Origin: Gleimia hominis
Lineage (GTDB): Bacteria; Actinomycetota; Actinomycetes; Actinomycetales; Actinomycetaceae
Length of the DNA stretch: 64,000 nt
Direction of reading: 5' to 3'
Assembly: GCF_002871945.2 (NCBI RefSeq)
Contig: NZ_CP126963.1
Location: forward strand, 1,984,001 to 2,048,000
Position 1 is the first letter of the stretch. The number at the start of each line of letters is the position of its first letter. The position numbers and the translations under genes are program-made. Shown one piece after another: positions 58,895 through 64,000 of the stretch. Under the pieces are notes generated by a model that worked only from the letters and a program-made list of their open reading frames with translations, searched no databases and was not told where the DNA came from.

Positions 58895-60310
58895 GTGAGC
58901 AAGAATATTAATCCCATCCAAGACACAGCTGCCATAAACCAGGCAGCGCAGCAGGCGCAGCAGAAGAAGTCGCGCCTCCCCATCTTCTTGAGGCGCGGCC
59001 GAGTCGGCGGATTCCTCACCGTCGTCATGGCGGGGCAGCTGACGTACAGTGCGTTCGAAGCATTTAAAGGTTCCTTAATGCTCCCGCTGTGTAACGCGCT
59101 GGGAATCACAGTCGGCCAGTTCGGTACCCTCATGAGCTTCATTGGGATCGCCATGTTCCTCTACCCAATTGGTGGGTGGGTGAACAACCGGTTCACAATC
59201 CGTTCCCTACTGATTACGTGGAGTGCGTGGCGGCTCGTCACCTTCCTCGCGCTCTACATTTGCGCGCTCCCGTTCATGCCGGACATGCCATTCAAAGTGA
59301 TGATCGCGATCGCGATTTCGTGGGGCGTGTGGGACGCACTCGGTTGGCCAGCGGTAGTTAACGGCGTGACGCTGCTATCTAAAGACGCGAACACGCGCGG
59401 GCGCGGTCTGGCAATGAGTTTGCTAGAAACCATCCGCCGCGGCGCCGAATTCCTCATGAATGCCGTAATCTTGCTGCTGCTGTGGATCTACCCGGGCAGT
59501 GCGAAAACGATCATGCTGGCATTCGGGTTTGGCTACACGTTGCTGCTAGTACCCCTCATTATTCTCATTTTGCGCACCGTACCGAAGAACGCGATTGCGG
59601 AGCACGAGAACATGTCGAAAAACACCGCTGCCCTGTACGGTTTGTGGCAGGTGCTGACACGTCCGCGCGTGTGGCTTGCAGGGGTGGCGGGCATGTGCCT
59701 GTATTGGACGTACGTTAACTTGATTTACTCGTCCGCGCCTTACGTAAAACTAGTGTTCAATGCATCCGATTCTGTTTCGGGGGTATTCGGAATTATTACG
59801 ACCGGGGCAGTGGGGATGCTAGTTGCCCTGGTTGCAGGTGGTTTAGCCGACTACGTGTTCAAGTCTTCGACGTTAATGCTGGGGGTCGCGCTCGCGATTT
59901 GTGCGGTAGCGGCGGGAGTGGTCTACCTACTGCCTGCGGACCAGTCCATGCTGTGGTTTGCCATGAGTTTGCTGGTTTTGATGTCCGTTGGGATTTTTAT
60001 GGGTAAAGCGGTTATTTTGGCGCCGATTGCGGAGCTGAACCTGCCAGACCAGATCAACGGTTCAGCCATGGCCATCGGTTCCCTGGCGGTGTACGCACCC
60101 GTGTTCTGGGGGAACTTCATGACCGCAGGCATTATTGACCGCCATGCGGATAATCCGTACGAGGGGTACCAGGTGATCTTCCTGATTACCCTGGCCGTGG
60201 CTGTTATCGGAGCGGTGTGCGCGTTCGTGCTCGCGATGATTAACCGTCGGATCGACCACCGGAACGCGCAGGCGGGCCACCTGAGTGCGCAGGAAAGTGC
60301 GGTGAAGTAG
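58895..60310 (+). CDS. MFS transporter in operon with glpQ
   Basis: This is a 471-aa carrier with 12 predicted helices after a ~45-residue hydrophilic Gln/Ala-rich start. The loops are not those of sugar porters. The pattern (FRR-type start, GGWVNNRFTIRSLLITWSAW, LLETIRRGAEFLMN) recalls the organophosphate-antiporter-like MFS group. Given its place 2 bp after glpQ with a GTG start, import of glycerophosphodiesters or glycerol-3-phosphate is the likely role. The substrate is not proven. A GC-rich hairpin follows. Confidence 0.85.
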   Translation: MSKNINPIQDTAAINQAAQQAQQKKSRLPIFLRRGRVGGFLTVVMAGQLTYSAFEAFKGSLMLPLCNALGITVGQFGTLMSFIGIAMFLYPIGGWVNNRFTIRSLLITWSAWRLVTFLALYICALPFMPDMPFKVMIAIAISWGVWDALGWPAVVNGVTLLSKDANTRGRGLAMSLLETIRRGAEFLMNAVILLLLWIYPGSAKTIMLAFGFGYTLLLVPLIILILRTVPKNAIAEHENMSKNTAALYGLWQVLTRPRVWLAGVAGMCLYWTYVNLIYSSAPYVKLVFNASDSVSGVFGIITTGAVGMLVALVAGGLADYVFKSSTLMLGVALAICAVAAGVVYLLPADQSMLWFAMSLLVLMSVGIFMGKAVILAPIAELNLPDQINGSAMAIGSLAVYAPVFWGNFMTAGIIDRHADNPYEGYQVIFLITLAVAVIGAVCAFVLAMINRRIDHRNAQAGHLSAQESAVK

Positions 60311-60347
60311 TTCTCGCCCTAATTCTGGGCTTGTTTTTACCCTGAGG

Positions 60348-60381
60348 CTGCCCCGCACCTAAATGTAGGTGTGGGCGGCAG
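60348..60381 (+). terminator. Hairpin after the glpQ-MFS operon
   Basis: CTGCCCCGCACCT and AGGTGTGGGCGGCAG pair around AAATGT with small bulges. No T tract follows on the plus strand. Confidence 0.6.
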
Positions 60382-60475
60382 TGGGGTGGGCTGTTGCGGA
60401 GCACGCTGTGCTGCGCAACAGCATATTTTTCGCTTAACTGCAGGAAATATACAGAGGTGTATTTGTCTTTGATAC

Positions 60476-60497
60476 TCGTTCTTTCGATGATGAACGA
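60476..60497. promoter_or_regulatory. Dyad abutting the birA start
   Basis: TCGTTC...GAACGA (10-bp spacer) ends 3 bases before the birA ATG, where a ribosome site would be expected; no Shine-Dalgarno sequence is seen. It may be an operator on a leaderless or short-leader promoter. Confidence 0.4.
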
Positions 60498-60500
60498 CAA

Positions 60501-61448
60501 ATGAGTATTCAACGACACAACGATGACGCGCTAACAGGCGCGCAAGCGAAGCAAGACGACGAATGGCAGCTGTGGGCCCAGTTCCCAACCAGCGTGTGCC
60601 CCGATTTGACGTACATGCGCGAAACCGATTCGACGAACGCGCAACTAGTGCAGCAAGTAGAGGACACGATTGCGCAAGGCCAGGTCAGTAGCTTAGAGCC
60701 ATACACAACGGTGGTGGCCTCGCAACAAACGCAGGGCCGGGGTAGGTACGCGCGCGCATGGATGGACGCGCCGGGCGCGTTACTGTTCTCCACCCTCGTG
60801 AAAGTACCGACCCCGTACCTTTCGTGGGTGACCTTGGTGGCCGGGCTGGCCCTAAAGAAAGCAACCCAGGTGCCGAATACGCAGCTGAAATGGCCCAACG
60901 ACCTGCTGCTGGACGGGCGGAAAATAGCGGGAATCCTCAGTGAACACGTTGCAGCCGCCGGGCAAACTGAAGCTGAGGGCGAGCAGCACTGGGTAGTAGT
61001 CGGCGTGGGGCTTAACATCGGCCAGGTACCCTCGGTGGAAAACCCATTGAATGCAGTGCCAGCAGGGGCTTTAGAGACTGATCCAAACGAGCGCCCCCAG
61101 ATCCTCAAGCGATTCCTAGAAGAACTACGCACCTACCTGCAAGACCTGACGCAAGTAAACGCGGGCGAAGCAAAACTGCGTGAATGGCAAGCAGAATACA
61201 TGGGCGCGTCAATCGGTGCGGGCAGTGAGGCGTCGGTGACGCTCGCGACCGGGGAACGGTTGGAAGGCACCATGCTTGGCGTGGGGCTGCTAGGAACCCT
61301 GGAACTTGAAGTGGACGGTGAACGCCGGTCAGTAACCACAGCCGATGTGGCGCTGTCAGCCAAAGCAGGCACCGACCCCTCGCGCGTGGGCCACGTTGAA
61401 ATACGTGATGAGGGGAGCGAAGCGGCTAACGCGGAAGGCTCGCGATGA
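60501..61448 (+). CDS. birA: Biotin--[biotin carboxyl-carrier protein] ligase, no HTH
   Basis: This 315-aa enzyme activates biotin with ATP and attaches it to BCCP. Signature blocks are RETDSTNAQL, the catalytic loop QTQGRGRYARAW, KWPNDLLLDGRKIAGILSE and WVVVGVGLNIG. The C-terminal SH3-like domain has LEGTMLGVGLLGTLELE. It lacks the N-terminal winged helix of E. coli BirA (class I ligase), so it is not a repressor. Its TGA overlaps the ATG of the biotin carboxylase gene (ATGA). Ligase and its substrate protein are thus co-translated. Confidence 0.94.
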   Translation: MSIQRHNDDALTGAQAKQDDEWQLWAQFPTSVCPDLTYMRETDSTNAQLVQQVEDTIAQGQVSSLEPYTTVVASQQTQGRGRYARAWMDAPGALLFSTLVKVPTPYLSWVTLVAGLALKKATQVPNTQLKWPNDLLLDGRKIAGILSEHVAAAGQTEAEGEQHWVVVGVGLNIGQVPSVENPLNAVPAGALETDPNERPQILKRFLEELRTYLQDLTQVNAGEAKLREWQAEYMGASIGAGSEASVTLATGERLEGTMLGVGLLGTLELEVDGERRSVTTADVALSAKAGTDPSRVGHVEIRDEGSEAANAEGSR

Positions 61449-63370
61449 GCGTTACCAAAGTTCTGGTCGCGAACCGCGGAGAAATCGCGGTGCGGGTGAT
61501 CCGCACGCTGCGGCAAATGCGGATCCCATCCGTGGCGGTTTATGCAGATCAAGATCTGAACACTTTACCGTGCGATCTGGCGGATGAAGCGTGGGCGCTT
61601 GAGGGTACCACGGTTGCGCAAACCTACATGAACGGTGCTGCGCTGCTAGAGGTAGCGCAAAAATCTGGGGCGGACGCCATCCACCCCGGATACGGCTTCC
61701 TCTCTGAAGACGCAGCGTTCGTGGCCGACGTTGAAGCCGCCGGCATCACCTGGCTGGGCCCCAGTTCCGGTGCAATTGAACGCCTGGGTGACAAAATGCA
61801 GGCCCGCAGCCTCGCCCACAGCGCCCACGTGCAAACGATTCCCGGCTGCGAAGTACCCCTGGATGAAAACGGGGTAGAAACCGTACTCAAGTTCGCTTCT
61901 GAAGCTGGGTACCCCCTCGTCATAAAACTAGCGAACAGCGGGGGTGGGCGTGGTATCACCCGCGTGGATAGTGATGCGGATGTACAGCGGTACTTTGACG
62001 ACCACGTAGGCGACCCGAACCTCGAGCACAGTTTCGTTGAAAAACTGATGCTGAACTGCCGCCACGTAGAAACCCAGTCTGTACGCGACCAAGCGGGGCA
62101 CTTCCAAGTGGTGTCCACCAGGGACTGTTCGGTGCAGCGCCGAAACCAAAAAGTGGTGGAAGAAGCACCCGCCCCATTCTTGAAATCTCACACAAACGAG
62201 ATGCTCGACGCATACTCAAAAGCCCTGTTCGAAGCCGCCGGCTACGTGGGGGTGGGGACGTGTGAGTACCTGGTGGACCGTGACGGCAACGTGTTCTTCC
62301 TGGAAGTCAACCCGCGGCTGCAAGTGGAACACACGGTGTCGGAGGAAGTGGCTGGCATCGACCTGGTTGCTGAGCAAGTGCGGATCGCGCGTGGGGAAAA
62401 CCTACATCCGGTGACGGGGGTACATGGGTGTGCGATTGAGGTGCGGGTGACCAGTGAGGACCCGGCGAATGACCTCATGCCCGCATCCGGCACGGTCACA
62501 GGCGTGGTATGGCCCGGTGGTCCGGGGGTACGTATCGACTCTTACCTGCGGCCCGGGGATGCGATTGGGGGTGCGTTCGACTCACTGATCGGCAAAGTGA
62601 CGGTGACTGCACCGACGCGTCCGCAAGCAATCCGCCTGCTGCAAGGCGCGTTAACTGAGTGCGCAATCCAGGGGGTACCTACGTCGATTCCGCTTTTGGA
62701 AGCGATTATCGAACACCCGGATTTCCAGTCTCTAGACCCGTCGGGAAGCCCGCAGGTACCCGCGGATAGTGCGGATGTCCTTGCGGATGAGTCTGAAACA
62801 GCGGCGGACAGTAGTGGTGATCACCAGTACGCCGTGCACACCAAGTGGCTTGAGCAGTCCCATATTCTTGAGGATCTTGCGGAAAACGGTGCGGAATCCA
62901 ATGAGGGTACCTCGGGTGAACCTCAAAGTACCCCCGAGGAACTAGACACGTCCCTAACGGATCTGAGCATTGAAATCGATGGGCGCAGAACTAAACTTCG
63001 CGTGCCCCAGTGCCTCATCACTAAAAACGGTGTTGGCGGTGGTGCGGTGGGAAAAGACGCAAAGCCACTTACCGCTCAACCGCTGTTAGGTAAACGGAAA
63101 ACTAACCTGGCGAACCAAGCTGGTGGGGATGGCCAGGTGACTGCCCCAATCCAGGGCACCGTTGTGAGGGTAGTGGCGAAAGAAGGGCAAACCGTTGAAC
63201 AAGGGCAGACACTGCTGGTCCTTGAGGCCATGAAGATGGAAAAACGCGTGGATTCCCCGTGCGACGGCGTGGTGGAAGACATTGCGGTTGAGACAGGGGA
63301 CGCGGTTTCTGCGGGGCAGTTAATCGTGACGGTTAAAAAAGCTGAGCAGGCAGGTGAGGGCGATGAGTAA
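61445..63370 (+). CDS. Acyl-CoA carboxylase alpha chain: biotin carboxylase fused to BCCP
   Basis: This 641-aa subunit of actinobacterial acetyl-/propionyl-CoA carboxylase carboxylates biotin with ATP and bicarbonate. The biotin carboxylase domain (1-~450) starts KVLVANRGEIAVRVIRTLRQ and has HPGYGFLSE, the ATP-grasp Gly loop NSGGGRGI, and EVNPRLQVEHTVSEEVAG. A ~70-residue variable linker (about 440-510) contains EGTSGEPQSTPEE, encoded by GGTACC-type repeats. The C-terminal BCCP domain has biotinyl Lys597 in EAMKMEKR. It overlaps birA by 4 bp and the carboxyltransferase gene by 8 bp, so the three form one operon for malonyl- or methylmalonyl-CoA formation. Confidence 0.93.
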   Translation: MSVTKVLVANRGEIAVRVIRTLRQMRIPSVAVYADQDLNTLPCDLADEAWALEGTTVAQTYMNGAALLEVAQKSGADAIHPGYGFLSEDAAFVADVEAAGITWLGPSSGAIERLGDKMQARSLAHSAHVQTIPGCEVPLDENGVETVLKFASEAGYPLVIKLANSGGGRGITRVDSDADVQRYFDDHVGDPNLEHSFVEKLMLNCRHVETQSVRDQAGHFQVVSTRDCSVQRRNQKVVEEAPAPFLKSHTNEMLDAYSKALFEAAGYVGVGTCEYLVDRDGNVFFLEVNPRLQVEHTVSEEVAGIDLVAEQVRIARGENLHPVTGVHGCAIEVRVTSEDPANDLMPASGTVTGVVWPGGPGVRIDSYLRPGDAIGGAFDSLIGKVTVTAPTRPQAIRLLQGALTECAIQGVPTSIPLLEAIIEHPDFQSLDPSGSPQVPADSADVLADESETAADSSGDHQYAVHTKWLEQSHILEDLAENGAESNEGTSGEPQSTPEELDTSLTDLSIEIDGRRTKLRVPQCLITKNGVGGGAVGKDAKPLTAQPLLGKRKTNLANQAGGDGQVTAPIQGTVVRVVAKEGQTVEQGQTLLVLEAMKMEKRVDSPCDGVVEDIAVETGDAVSAGQLIVTVKKAEQAGEGDE

Positions 63371-64000
63371 AGTACAGTTGCTACCCGCGCGTGACGCTGA
63401 CGCGGAACAAGACGATAAAGAGATCGGACGTAATAACTTCCGTGACCGCGCAAACGAAATGCTGGAACTGGCGGAAGCGCGGGCCCGTGACCGGCAACAT
63501 CCGAAGGGCCGAAAGACCGCGCGGGAACGGATCCGGATGCTTCTCGACGAGGGTACCTTCGCGGAAATCGACCGGTTCGCCGGTGGGGACATCGACCAGG
63601 GGTACTTGGGGTGCGGGGTGATCACCGGGTTCGGAACGGTAGAGGGTCGGCCGGTAGCTGTGTACGCTCAGGACTTCTCGGTACTAGGGGGTACCTTGGG
63701 GCAAACTGAGGGGCGCAAGATCATGCACCTGATGGATCAGGCGATGCGGCTGCGCATTCCCGTCATCTCACTGCTTGACTCCGGTGGTGCACGCATCCAA
63801 GAGGGTGTGGCTGCCCTGGCTGAATACGGCCACATTTTCAAAGCAATCTCAGACGCATCGGGCGTAATCCCACAGATCAGCGTCATTTTAGGTCCGTGTG
63901 CGGGCGGAGCTGTGTACGGGCCGGCGCTCACTGATTTCATTATTATGACGAAACGTTCGTCGTACATGTTCGTCACCGGCCCGGGTGTGGTGAAGGCCGT
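63363..64000 (+). CDS. Acyl-CoA carboxylase carboxyltransferase (beta) subunit, partial
   Basis: The first 212 residues are in the window; the gene runs off the right end. It moves the carboxyl group from biotin to acetyl- or propionyl-CoA. The family blocks are RKTARERIRMLLDEGTFAEI, DFSVLGGTLGQTEGRKI, the oxyanion loop SGGARIQEGV and GPCAGGAVYGPALTDF, all AccD5/PccB-like. The ATG lies in the end of the alpha-chain gene (8-bp overlap), with GAGGGCG upstream. Which acyl-CoA is used is set by a residue beyond the window edge. Confidence 0.92.
   Translation, partial: MSKVQLLPARDADAEQDDKEIGRNNFRDRANEMLELAEARARDRQHPKGRKTARERIRMLLDEGTFAEIDRFAGGDIDQGYLGCGVITGFGTVEGRPVAVYAQDFSVLGGTLGQTEGRKIMHLMDQAMRLRIPVISLLDSGGARIQEGVAALAEYGHIFKAISDASGVIPQISVILGPCAGGAVYGPALTDFIIMTKRSSYMFVTGPGVVKA

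Overview
The window comes from a Gram-positive actinobacterium of moderate GC (roughly 53-55% by eye). The evidence is an actinobacterial TopA with a long Lys/Thr/Ser tail, a fused biotin carboxylase/BCCP next to a PccB/AccD5-type carboxyltransferase, a sortase-type GH35 enzyme, LacI and CUT1 sugar genes, and many GTG starts. A member of the Actinomycetaceae (Arcanobacterium/Varibaculum-like) would fit, but I cannot fix the genus from sequence alone.

Layout. 0-13.4 kb is mostly core: a possible last type I-E CRISPR repeat, a FtsX/LolD-type ABC exporter, PspC, SodA, a methyltransferase, then topA-tmk-holB in tight succession and a secreted TAP-like hydrolase. A tRNA-Thr(CGT) at 13.54 kb opens an AT-richer accessory island (13.6-20.2 kb). 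It holds three unrelated small secreted peptides: a Cys-rich hydrophobic bacteriocin-like precursor with a tiny 2-TM partner, a frameshifted secreted protein with a 1-TM partner, and a secreted peptide translationally coupled to a MacB-like ABC transporter. Decayed phage portal and IS3 transposase relics lie among them. 20.2-37.7 kb carries metabolism and transport genes: SDR, GIY-YIG nuclease plus riboflavin synthase, GltS, Ohr, an ArsB/SLC13-like permease, a large FAD/Fe-S dehydrogenase, a 1410-residue wall-anchored GH35 beta-galactosidase, a zinc metallopeptidase, and a LysR regulator divergent from a small membrane protein.

37.8-50.5 kb is a second accessory block for carbohydrate use: MFS porter, 2H phosphoesterase, broken IS3 element, LacI regulator, CUT1 ABC importer (SBP and two permeases, no ATPase), GH2 glycosidase, FGGY kinase and a serine hydrolase. 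LacI-type palindromes lie in the divergent SBP/GH2 promoter and before lacI itself. 50.7-53.2 kb is a TPP-riboswitch operon made of an APH-family kinase and an NMT1/THI5-like protein without a signal peptide. 53.5-64 kb returns to core-like genes: uracil permease, DUF2316, YibE/F, TetR, GlpQ plus an MFS transporter, and a birA-accA3-accD5 biotin/acyl-CoA carboxylase operon cut by the window end.

Two themes cut across the window. The palindrome GGTACC, often as GAGGGTACC or GGTACCCTC, is common in core segments (about 55 sites by manual count) and nearly absent from the two accessory blocks. Short tandem repeats of 16-45 bp sit in many intergenic gaps and in protein linkers, and several include that motif.
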